DNA of 64,000 bases from Tipula vernalis (taxonomy: Eukaryota > Arthropoda > Insecta > Diptera > Tipulidae), in assembly GCA_958295665.1 (NCBI GenBank), contig OY282560.1, positions 93,534,311-93,598,310 of the forward strand, given 5' to 3'. The notes beneath the pieces are model-generated. The model was not told where the DNA came from. It saw only the letters and a list, made by a program, of their open reading frames with translations, and made no database searches. Made by a program: the position numbers and the translations under genes. Shown one piece after another: positions 54,811-64,000 of the stretch; positions within the stretch are counted from its first letter, which is position 1, and each line of letters starts with the position of its first letter.

Positions 54811-55220
54811 CGTGTTTTCCATGAGAACTACACTAGAACTCGATAAATTTAAAATTCCTTTTATTCTATGTAAACAGAAAAAAAAAATAAATTCGTAAAG
54901 TGATAATGTGTAGTGCATTTCACATACATACACATTTTAAGTTGTTACAGCAATAAATAATGACCATTATAGCTTAGTTTTTAGTTACACTTGATTAACC
55001 CATGAATTTATCGAGTGTAGTTGCGTGTAATAACGTCGGCAAGAAATAAGAAAATATTGATGAAATAACTGTAAGGGGAAATTTTTAAACTTAAAATATG
55101 TAATTATGTCAAATACACTACACATTCGCACTTTATGAATTTTTTTTTTTTTCGTCTTACATAGAATAAAAGGAATTTAAAGTTTATCGAGTTCTAGTGC
55201 AGTTCCTTATGGAAAACACG
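54811..55220. mobile_element. 410-bp terminal-inverted-repeat element, copy 2
   Basis: Same termini and length as 14146-14555 but inverted relative to it: the interior words TAGTTGCGTGTAATAACGTC (here) and GACGTCATTACACGCAACTA (copy 1) are reverse complements apart from one base. Target duplication unclear (flanks AAAT and GCTG). Confidence 0.85.
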
Positions 55221-55718
55221 GCTGTAATTTGCAATCTCGTTCGTACCGGATTTTTCGTTCCTTTTTTTAGATACAATTTTTGACCAAATTTTATATAAAA
55301 TCATCAAGATAGTAACGGTTTCATGGGTCAATTATATTTTTGAGGTTAATAAAAACTGAGTGATCAAAACAAAATCTGCAATTAGTATTGTTGTGATATA
55401 ATACGTAAATCAAATTTTTTAGCATCAATGATACATCTTTTTGTGTCGCATATAATCGGTTTGCCATGCTTTTTTCTTATTTTTTTGGATTTTGAGGTTA
55501 AAAAAAATCCAGACTTCAATAATATTTAACTACAATACTCTGATCTAGGTGTCATCACTTTTTTTTATAACCCTTCAAATATGCCGTAACATAAACGTAA
55601 AGTTTTCGAATACTCCACTATACTAAAGACTTTGCAAACGTAATTCCTTGGCTCAGTAAAAAAGTTGTAAAAACGAATAGATCGTTATAAGAGAAGTGAA
55701 ATTATTTTATGAAGGGCT
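55221..55718. other. Gene-free stretch
   Basis: AT-rich sequence with no coding pattern or recognised repeat. Confidence 0.45.
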
Positions 55719-55858
55719 TAATGCTCGATTTCAGAACAAAACAGCAATGCTTCAGTTAAATAATATTTTCTCTCTTCCTTCTTCCAGCATTGATTTTGAA
55801 TTATGAGCAAATATTATTTAACTGAAACATTGCTATTTTGTTCTGAAATCGGGCATTA
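55719..55858. repeat. 140-bp inverted repeat (hairpin element)
   Basis: Arms of about 50 bp (TAATGCTCGATTTCAGAACA at the left, TGTTCTGAAATCGGGCATTA at the right) with four or so mismatches surround a 40-bp centre. Probably a small foldback MITE; no target duplication identified. Confidence 0.82.
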
Positions 55859-57529
55859 GTGTTTTAATATTTCGTTTATAAATTCGATTTATTTAAAAGA
55901 AATCATTTTGATACATAATAAAATATCCTTACCTTAATTCATAAATTTGAAAAATTAAAAATCACAGTTTTTGACACATTTTAAAAATATTAAGGATTTT
56001 AATTCTACCTCTAATAAAAACCAAATGATTTTAACATAAAAGATTTACTATATTATATAATTATTGTCAAATTGTATAGTATTATTAAGAATTATCGTTA
56101 TAAACTAGCTTATTTGAAATAAAATCATTTTGGTTTAGTAAATACGCTTTGATCAACTTCATAAATTTTTAAAAATTAATTAATTTTTGGCTATTTTTTT
56201 CGCCGACGGCCTTTAGTATACTGAAACCATTTTTATCGATTTGGGTCGAAAAATGAGGATTGAGAATTTTGTATATGTATACGGCGTATAATATACGTTT
56301 TGCTATTGTGTGCCTCATGATGGTAAGTATCAAAAATAAGCGAAACGGGTGATATCGATTCAAATTGTTGGTGCTTTCGCTCGCCTTGAGCTATTTTCCT
56401 CTTACTTATAACATGAGGAATTCATGTTTTTGTATCTATTGTTGTTGTAACCGGCGACATTCATTTTACTTCGTTAATAAAAGTCCAAAACAAATTATAT
56501 ACGCACTTAAATGGTTTCTAATTTATACATTCTTCGTCGGCCACATTCATAATATTTTTAACTTTTTTTTGGAATTTGTGTTTTTTTTTAGTTATGTTAT
56601 GTGAGAATTATTTGAAAAATAAAAAAAACAATTCAGCGTCATCTCATGCGTATGAAATGAAGGTTGCACATATTTTTATTTCCAATAATTTTTTGCAAAA
56701 TTTAAAACTAATAAAATTGTTAATTGAATAATGATTTAAACATAAATAAATATTAACTAAAAATGGAAAATAAGTCAGAAATATACATAAACTATGAATT
56801 TATTAATAATTATATGGCCCAACATTGGTATCCATTCGATCAATAGGCGGTTTTGATAAAAAGATCAAAGGAAACTACCAACGTTGGAGTGTACAAACAT
56901 ATATTGGTACTTCGTTTACATGATTGGTAAGCAAAAATGTATTTTTGAATACTTAACGGCGGATGTCACTACATACAATTGTAGATGTCATTATATTTTA
57001 TTATTAATGAACAAATAAATCCAAAATGGAATCTGACTGGTCGGCTGAGTTAGTGCTAGAATTTCTAAATTTATATTTTCAAAAATATTTTTAAATTATT
57101 TTTCTGCACTTTTATACTTTTAACACAATATTGCTTTCTGTTTATGAAATGCCAAAAACAAATCTGAGAATTTAAAGCAATATGTTTGCATTGGCTTCCA
57201 TCTTATGGGAGATATTGTAATTAATGTATGACTAGTAGTGACCACTAGTGATAAATATCAATATATATAAACTACCAAAATTGGTTATATATTGGTAGCC
57301 ATTCAAAAAATAAATATTGGGCACATCGTGTAGACAGTCAAATTTTATTGCACCAATATTTGACAAATCACATTGGGCCAATGTTGGTCGACATTTTAAA
57401 TTCGTGTAGCCGCAGCTCTATATTTTTCATATTATCACTCTTATTCGTAATGATACTGTCAAATGTAAATTTTTTTAAATTTTTTGTTTAACAATTTGTT
57501 TAACAAAGAGATAAAATGGAATGGTTACG
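55859..57529. other. 1.7-kb gene-free stretch
   Basis: AT-rich. A 79-codon plus-strand frame at 56365-56604 is Cys/Phe-rich low-complexity sequence and not accepted. Words such as CCAATATTTGACAAAT and GGCCAATGTTGG near 57350-57385 hint at an old element end, unassigned. Confidence 0.5.
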
Positions 57530-57868
57530 ATGGGCCGAATGGGTCGAATGTGTCGAAGGGCCGAATGTGTCAAAGGGCCGAAAGTGTCAAAGGGCCAAAT
57601 GGATAGAAGGACCAAATGGATAGAAGGGCCAAATGGGTCGAAGGGCCGAAAGGGTCGAAGGGCCGAAAGTGTCAAAGGGCCGAATGGATAGAAGGGCCAA
57701 ATGGGTCGAAGGGCCGAATGGGTCGAAGGGCCGAAAGTGTCAAAGGGTCGAATGGATAGAAGGGCCCAATGAGTCGAAGGGCCGAATGGGTCGAAGGGCC
57801 GAAAGTGTCAAAGGGCCGAATGGATAGAAGAGCCAAATGGGTCGAAGGGCCGAATGGGTCGAAGGGCT
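57530..57868 (+). repeat. 17-bp minisatellite, about 20 copies
   Basis: Unit GGGCCGAATGGGTCGAA with variants (GGGCCGAAAGTGTCAAA, GGGCCAAATGGATAGAA). Variants recur in a regular order, suggesting a three- to four-unit higher-order period. It is markedly GC-rich for this window. The overlapping frames on both strands merely translate the repeat. Confidence 0.93.
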
Positions 57869-58149
57869 GATTTTTTTTTTGTTTTTAGAAATATAATTTT
57901 TTTAAATTTGTTGTTTTAAGGAATATTTTGTAAATTTGTTAATCAAATATAAATTAATTTCTTATGAATTTATGTATTTTATTATATTTAATCTTTGGAT
58001 ATTCTATCGACAAAAATATTGCATTCATTTTGGTTGTTGATATTTATCGCTCCTTTTTATATTATCAAGTAAAAAACTATTTGTACAAAATAGATATTTC
58101 AGCAAAACAAAGTCTTATTATATCAATATAAATGGAATATATGTATGTA

Positions 58150-58435
58150 TGTAGGAATGTAACTTGTGTGTCTCAACTGTAGAATCAATACATGAAAACA
58201 TCAAAAAAGATAAGAGTAACATGATCTGTATTGAGATAAAAAAAATGTAGAAAAACGATTAGTTGTTTGTCATCAGATTGTCGATCAAAACAGAATATTG
58301 TTCATGGGGGTCGTTTATTGATATTGTTTTTTGTTTTGTAATAAAAAAACGTTTGAATAAAAAATTGTTACTGCTTTGATTAATATTGAAAAGTTCGTGC
58401 TATTGGTGAATTTTGTTCCGGAGTGAGATCCATCA
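58150..58435 (+). repeat. 5' LTR of Gypsy-6
   Basis: 286 bp from TGTAGGAATGTAACTTG to GAGATCCATCA. It contains AATAAA words near 58340 and 58357. Confidence 0.92.
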
Positions 58436-58437
58436 AG

Positions 58438-58450
58438 TGGGGGCTCAACC
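58438..58450 (+). other. Primer-binding site of Gypsy-6
   Basis: TGGGGGCTCAACC two bases after the 5' LTR. TGGGGGCTC is the usual start for a tRNA-Pro primer in retroelements; the following bases diverge, so the tRNA identity is tentative. Confidence 0.65.
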
Positions 58451-58606
58451 ATCGCGTATTAAAAAGAACGGTCCAAAAGAAAAAAACAGTTTTAAAACCA
58501 CGTTTAAAAGTTGTGGTAACAAATCTTAGGTATAAAATTATTCCGTTAATACGGTAAAGTGAAAGTGTTTGTTGTCCCGTATTTCAACGTTACTGTTCAA
58601 TACAAT

Positions 58607-59420
58607 ATGGGAAGGCATAATAAAAGAGCATCAGGTGTATCAGATGAAACAAACAATGAAAATTTATACGCCGATTTTTTGAGAAATTTTCAAAATAGTT
58701 TGCAAGAAATTGCTCGATCTTCGGAACGGAATCATGATACACCACGAACATCGAGTGAATCCAATCAGATTTCGCATTATGATATGCATGGGGCGTTGAC
58801 CGAATTTAGTGGCAATAATTCATTTCGCGTTGAAGCTTGGATAGAAGAAGTCGAAAATTTAGTTAATGTTTTTAAATGGTCGCCAATCCAAACATTTCTT
58901 TATTCTAAAAAGTCTCTTGTCGGCCTTGCAAAACTAGCCGTTAGGTCTAGACCGGATATTGAAACATGGTTGAAGTTAAAAGAATTTTTGCAAGAAGAAT
59001 TTCATGTTTCAATTAATAGTGCCGAAGTTCATAAAAGATTGATATCGCGAAAGAAAAACAAAGACGAATCATACCAAGAATATTTTATCGTGATGCGAGA
59101 AATGGGGTCAATGGGAAATGTTGATGAGCAAGCTATTATCCAGTATACAATCGATGGCATCCAGGATCTAGAAGTGAATAAAATTATACTTTATGGTGCT
59201 ACGTCAATAAAGGATTTTAAAATAAAGTTGGAAAACTACGCAATCTATAAGCAGAGATCTCCCTCGAGCGTCCCGAGTACATCGACATCCAGTAGTAATC
59301 ATAATTTTAGAGGAAGATGTTATAACTGTGGCTGAAGGACCAAAGTGTTTTAAATGCAACACATTTGAGCATAAAGCTCCCGAATGTACAAAAAAGGGTG
59401 GTCAAAGTAACGGCGCGGGT
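58607..59420 (+). pseudogene. Gag of Gypsy-6
   Basis: From ATG 58607 (MGRHNKRASGVSDETNN) to 59335 an open frame with the capsid-like pattern ALTEFSGNNSFRVEAWIEEV, then EFLQEEFHVSINSAEVHKRL, then YTIDGIQDLEVNKIIL. A first knuckle begins CYNCG and is cut by TGA at 59333. In another phase a second knuckle continues CFKCNTFEHKAPEC (CX2CX4HX4C), so a frameshift splits the two. The frame is open upstream from a GTG at 58559, but the ATG is the likelier start. Confidence 0.85.
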
Positions 59421-59427
59421 TGTAAAC

Positions 59428-61055
59428 ATTTAACGAAGAACGATGAAAATACATCACTCAAAGCTACAATGATAAATGATTACAATATTCACGCATTAAT
59501 GGACACTGGAAGTGACGTCACACTTTTACGTCAAGACGAATACATAGCAATGGGTTCTCCAATTCTAACCATATCTACAATAAAATTGTCTGGAATTGGA
59601 AACGCAAAAACGGAAACAATAGGTCATTTCCAAAGCACACTGTATCATTACAAATTACAAACCAGTTCAATCAAAGTTCGTACCGGTCCATTTGAAGTTA
59701 TTTTTGAAATCAGAACGACCGATTTTTCAACCACCAAGACGTTTGGCACCCGCAGAGAAAGTTGAAGTCGAGAAGCAAGTTAATGAGTGGCTAGACAAAG
59801 GAATCATTCGAACGAGTACATCTGATTATACAAGTCCAGGGGGTCCTGGTAAATAAGAAAAATAATACAAAACGGTTGTGCGTCGATTACAGGCAACTGA
59901 ATAAGGAAATCATAATGGACAGATATCCTTTGCCTCTAATAGATGACCAAGTAGATCAACTTTTCGATGCCAAAGTCTTCACCACACTTGACTTAGAAAA
60001 TGGGTTTTTTCATGTGAAGGTGGCCGAAGAAAGCAAGAAATATACAGCTTTTGTAATTCCTAACGGACATTACGAATTTAACTGTGTACCATTTGGGCTA
60101 TGTACATCACCTGCCGTATTTCAACGGTTCATAAACTTTATTTTTCGACTAATGATTGCCCAGAAGAAAGTCGTGGTGTACATGGATGACCCTATAATTC
60201 CTGGAAAAGACGAAGAGGAAAATTTAGCCAGAGTCAAAGAAGTCTTAAGGTCAGCCGAAGCTTATGAATTAAATATAAATTGGAGGAAATGTCAATTCCT
60301 CTGTCGGAAAATACAGTTTTTAGCATACGAGATTTCTAACTGCTCGGTTAAAACATCAAAAGTGAAAACAGATGCCATGAGGCAGTTTCCAGAACCGAAA
60401 AAACGAGAAAGATGTTCAGTCATTTTTGGGTCTGACCGGATATTTCAGACGCTTTATTCAAAACTACTCAATTATCGCAAAACCTATGTCGGATCTATTA
60501 AGAAAAAATTCAAAGTTTTATTTTACTTCCGAGGTTAGCAAGGCGTTTTACGAGCTAAAGAATAAGCTAACAAGTCAACCAGTTCTCGGTATATATCGAC
60601 CAGACGCAGAGACCGAACTTCACACGGACGCATCTAAAGTGGGATTTGGAGCTATCTTGTTACAAAAGGATTCAGAAGACTTAGCATTTCATCCCGTATA
60701 TTACTTTAGCCGAAAGACGACATCTGCTCAAGAGCGCTATTCAAGTTATGAACTAGAATTCAGAGTGTACTTATTGGGGATAAGTTTCAAAATAGTTACG
60801 GACTGCGCAGCCTTCAAAATGACTATGACAAAGAAAGATATATCAGCAAGAATCGCCGGATGGGCATTAATACTTGAGGAATTTGATTACCAGATCGAAC
60901 ATAGACCTGGTACTAAAATGCAACATGTGGATAGCCTAAGTCGAAACCCAGTTATGGTAATCCAAAATGAGGCCGTTAACCGCATCAAACACGCTCAATT
61001 GAAAGATGATCGATTAAACTTGTGTAATGAAGTCACCGAACGAACCCCCAATTAA
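59428..61055 (+). pseudogene. Protease, RT and RNase H of Gypsy-6
   Basis: Protease ALMDTGSDVTLLRQ near 59500, frame lost at 59765. RT from 59876 (LCVDYRQLNKEIIMDRYPLP), ENGFFHVKVAEESKKYTAF, FGLCTSPAVFQRFINFIF, and the catalytic box VVYMDDPIIPGK near 60175. A frameshift near 60415-60430 leads into LTGYFRRFIQNYS and RNase H (TELHTDASKVGFGAILLQ, SRKTTSAQERYSSYELE, QHVDSLSRNP). About 30 residues appear deleted after SYELEF. At least three breaks in all. Confidence 0.85.
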
Positions 61056-61469
61056 AAAAATAATAATAATAATAAACAACAAAAAAAAACAAACAAAAAC
61101 AAAAGATAAAATAAATTCTAAAAAAAAAAATTTATTGGGTCTTCTTGTTTGGGACGCCGTCGTGAAAACATGGTGAGTGGATATTGTTCCTTAAATACTA
61201 CTAACATAAAAAATTTATGAATACCATTTGTTAACTGTAATAAATTACATATTAATATTTTATATTAATTTTCTTTATAAAATTAACATTATATTATCTG
61301 CATTGTATATAAAGTTCTGTAAGTCAACAATGGTTGACCGGTCCTATTACTTATTTTGTGTAATAAGGAATTCAATAGAATATAATTTCGCGAAGTATTT
61401 GTTAATTGTGTGTGTGACGTGTTAAAAACAAACAAAAGTGCCATCCATTGAGAACTACACATATAGATC
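61056..61469. other. Non-coding segment between RNase H and integrase of Gypsy-6
   Basis: Starts with A-rich tracts (TAATAATAATAA, poly-A/C runs) and continues AT-rich without coding until LLKAGPFEDYIL-type codons begin near 61485. In relatives this junction is a short coding linker, so a 0.4-kb insertion is likely. Ends not defined. Confidence 0.5.
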
Positions 61470-62675
61470 ACTACACTTGATTATAAAGCTACTGAAAGCC
61501 GGCCCTTTCGAAGATTACATTTTACAACAAGATATACTATATAAAGAAGATGAAGAGGGTAGAAAGCTGTTATGTGTCCTAAGGGGTATGCAGGGGAAAT
61601 AATAAAAAGATTTCATGAAGGACATTTCGGTACGGCGAAAATGATGGAATTGATCAAAAGGGAATATTTCAAACCAAAGTTGAGAAAAGCATGCGATAGC
61701 TGTAAGACAAACTGTGTAGAGTGTATCCTTGCTGAAAGAAAAGCAGGGAAGAGAGATGGTTTTCTACACTACATTGCCAAAGAAGAACCACTAACAACAC
61801 TTCATATAGACCATTTAGGTCCAATGACATTAACTGATAAAAATTATAAATTCATTCTCTCTATTATAGATGCTTTTACGAAATTTGCTTGGATTTATCC
61901 AGTCAAGTCCACGACATCTGAAGAGGTAATTTCCAAGCTTGAAGACCATAAAGCGATATTTGGTAATCCATTGCGCTTTATTACTGATAGAGGGCCGGCG
62001 TTCACGTCAAACATATTCTGTGAACATTGTAAAATCAATAATGTTAAGCACGTCCAGATTACAACCGGTGTTCCTAGAGGTAATGGACTCCATAGAACCA
62101 TTATTCCTGCCCTCACGAAATTAGCCATAGAAAAACCTCAGAATTGGTTTAACTATACAACAAGACTCCAGAGGTTTTTAAATGCCATGTCATCCCGAAG
62201 TACAAAACATAGTCCATTTCAACTGATGTTCGGTATAAACATGCGAAATCCAGAAGATGTCCAGATGCGGAAAGTTATTGAAGATGAGTGTATACAATTA
62301 TTTAACGATGAACGTGACCATGTTCGAGATGAAGCTAGGGAACAAATCCAAAAAATCCAAGAGGAAAACTGGAAAATATATAATCAAAAAAGGAAAAAGC
62401 CAACACAATATCAAGAAGGAAATCTTGTAGCAATTAAAAAGACACAATACAGTTCCGGGAGTAAAATACATCCGAAATTTTCAGGTCCATACAAAGTTAT
62501 TAAAGTAAAGCCAAATGAAAGATACGATGTTGAAAGAGTCGGAGTTCACGAAGGACCATTACGAACTACAACACGCGCTGATAACATGAAATTGTGGACA
62601 ACCTACTCAGATGATGACGAAGATGATAACATCACCGAGGAAGAAGATATCGGAGGAGAAGAAAAATCACAGTAA
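61470..62675 (+). pseudogene. Integrase of Gypsy-6
   Basis: Codons run from about 61485; the long frame 61572-62675 needs one shift near 61575. It has an HHCC-type zinc site (KRFHEGHFGTAKMMELIKRE...CDSCKTNC), first Asp in LTTLHIDHLGPM and second Asp in FITDRGPAFTSN. The stretch that should hold the catalytic Glu reads VPRGNGLHRTIIPALT, with several residues missing, so the enzyme cannot complete its active site. The C-terminus has the SH3-like KFSGPYKVIKVKPNERYDV and an acidic Asp/Glu tail (SDDDEDDNITEEED). Confidence 0.85.
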
Positions 62676-63066
62676 ATATTTTCAAATCAGACTAGCGCCG
62701 TGAAAGACGAATGACGAGATTAAGACGGTATTAACCGCTGACATAAGACGAGTAGCAGTGGGACGTTAAGACGTAAGTTTGAAGCCTAAGATGATACAGA
62801 AAATTTCAACAAAGACGGAATAAAGACGATATTCAAAATAAGATGACACATAAGGTGTTAGTTCTGCAGAAATAAAATATTTTACTGAAGATATAATACG
62901 ATGATTCTGGCCAATAAGACATAATTAAAAAGAGAAGGGGACCACAAAATGAGGATAACGATAATTCTAAATTTATCCGAAAATAGGAGATGAGTCATGT
63001 ATTGGAAATTAAGTTAGCTAACTATTAAATTCTGCCGGGTGTTCAGAATGCGCAGGAGGGCCGAGT
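62676..63066 (+). other. 3' non-coding region of Gypsy-6
   Basis: No ORF. Several GACGAGTA/AAGACG words give a loosely repetitive look (62700-62860). The purine-rich GCAGGAGGGCCGAG at 63052-63065 precedes the 3' LTR and serves as polypurine tract. Confidence 0.6.
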
Positions 63067-63349
63067 TGTAGGAATGTAACTTGTGTGTCTCAACTGAACA
63101 ATCAATACATGAAAACATCGAAAAAGATAAGAGTAACATGATCTGTATTGAGATAAAAAAAATGTAGAAAAACGATTAGTTGTTTGTGATCAGATTGTCG
63201 ATCAAGACAGAATATTGTTCATGGGGGTCTTGATATTGTTTTTTGTTTTGTAATAAAAAAAACGTTTAAATAAAAAAATTGTTACTGCTTTGATTAATAT
63301 TGAAAAGTTCGTGCTATTGGTGAATTTTGTTCCGGAGTGAGATCCATCA
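63067..63349 (+). repeat. 3' LTR of Gypsy-6
   Basis: 283 bp, matching 58150-58435 with a short deletion (TTTA near 63231) and scattered substitutions. Followed by TGTA. Confidence 0.92.
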
Positions 63350-63353
63350 TGTA

Positions 63354-63680
63354 TATATGTAGTAATACACATATGTATTACTGTTGTAGTATAAGCGCTC
63401 GTATATAATAACAAAAGGGGAAGTTAATTTTTTTTAAATATGTATACCAAATGTATAAATAGATTTTAAATAAGAAAAAAAGGATTTTGTCATAAAATGT
63501 CATAAAAATTCAATTTATTCCTGTTGTTTAAACTGATGATAATATTCTTTCATTTACGAACAATGTTATTTTCTAGAACATAATATAGTTTATTACTATT
63601 GTTTTAGAAAAAAAAGCTAAGTGGTAGAATTTGTCTTTTGGAACAAAGAATCCTAATTATCGGTCGGCTTTCTTTCAAGG
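63354..63680. other. Gene-free stretch right of Gypsy-6
   Basis: Only a near-palindrome AGTAATACACATATGTATTACT (63359-63380, under 25 bp) stands out. No coding pattern. Confidence 0.45.
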
Positions 63681-63852
63681 TTGATTCACCAGATTTGTCC
63701 ATTGAGCTCGTCAAGAAAATGACAAGTTGACGGAGTTAAAAATATGTTATCTCGCTGGATACAAAAGAGAGATAACATATTTTTAACTCGGTTTTTAACT
63801 CCGTCAAGTTGTCATTTTCTTGACGAGCTCAATGGACAAATCTGGTGAATCA
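63681..63852. repeat. 172-bp long hairpin
   Basis: The left arm starts TTGATTCACCAGATTTGTCC and the right arm is its reverse complement over about 73 bp with one mismatch and a 12-bp tandem repeat (GGTTTTTAACTC) in the right arm. The loop is about 15 bp. Probably a foldback MITE. The remaining bases to 64000 hold nothing recognised. Confidence 0.88.
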
Positions 63853-64000
63853 ACTTTCAATCTCACTATACGAAAATGTATTATTCTTTCCTACTATGTA
63901 CAAAATGTGGATCTATGTACAAAAAGAGTTTTATTGATGTGTCCATTTACATAATCATAAATTACAACATTAAGTGTTTTGGTTATTCTGTATACCTATT

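Larger units (their letters stand above)
58150..63349 (+). mobile_element. Gypsy-6: Ty3/Gypsy element with both LTRs, frames broken
   Basis: LTRs 58150-58435 and 63067-63349, TGTA duplicated on both sides (58146-58149 and 63350-63353), a TGGGGGCTC primer-binding site, and gag, protease, RT, RNase H and integrase in that order. LTRs differ by several substitutions and a short deletion, so it is older than Gypsy-1. All genes except integrase carry frameshifts, and integrase lacks its catalytic Glu region. Confidence 0.92.

Noticed and set aside
56365..56604. 79-codon plus-strand ORF with Cys/Phe-rich content
   Set aside because: No domain, no splice or promoter context; chance frame in AT-rich DNA.
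57475..57827. ORFs over the 17-bp minisatellite on both strands
   Set aside because: Direct translation of the repeat unit; no selection signature.

Overview
The window reads as AT-rich intergenic DNA of a dipteran insect, most likely a higher (brachyceran) fly. The grounds are very short introns (57-75 bp), many ATGTA/TACGAGTA-type words, and a transposon set of Ty3/Gypsy, BEL/Pao, LOA-like, Jockey-like and many small inverted-repeat elements. The species is inference. No rRNA, tRNA or CRISPR array was seen. The only likely host protein gene is an F-box/LRR gene on the minus strand at 21-22 kb, with a tiny spliced reading frame beside it on the plus strand.

1-20.2 kb is a stack of nested retrotransposons. 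A LOA-like non-LTR element (minus strand) is split by a 10.1-kb Ty3/Gypsy element (190-10313) with intact gag and pol frames and 1.27-kb LTRs that look nearly identical. Next comes a decayed Gypsy (Gypsy-2, plus strand), split by a 5.2-kb minus-strand Gypsy (Gypsy-3, 12639-17811, TSD GTCAG). Gypsy-3 itself carries a 410-bp inverted-repeat element. Gypsy-2 is split again by a self-nested MITE.

20.6-33.8 kb holds the F-box gene and the small spliced ORF. It also holds two diverged copies of an undescribed 1.6-1.8 kb repeat with the same two-exon-like segment; copy 2 is bounded by a perfect 54-bp inverted repeat. A 3.0-kb DNA transposon follows, with GGGG-type ends, a TAC duplication and a decayed DDE-like transposase ending in a C2H2 finger, sitting inside another TIR element. 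Gypsy and BEL/Pao remnants close the section.

33.8-42 kb is mostly gene-free, with inverted minisatellites, a degenerate CAACTCAA-type tract and one unrecognised ORF. 42-51.7 kb has a LOA-like element with a TAACC tail, split by a 1.38-kb solo-LTR-like insertion, then a Gypsy remnant and three Jockey-like fragments. 51.7-57.5 kb is non-coding with a TG microsatellite and several hairpin MITEs. 57.5-63.4 kb has a 17-bp minisatellite and a Gypsy (58150-63349, TSD TGTA) with intact LTRs but broken frames. A long hairpin lies near the end.

The element genes act together in the usual retrotransposon way: Gag packages the RNA, and Pol protease, reverse transcriptase, RNase H and integrase copy and insert it. 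Only the element at 190-10313 still looks coding-competent.
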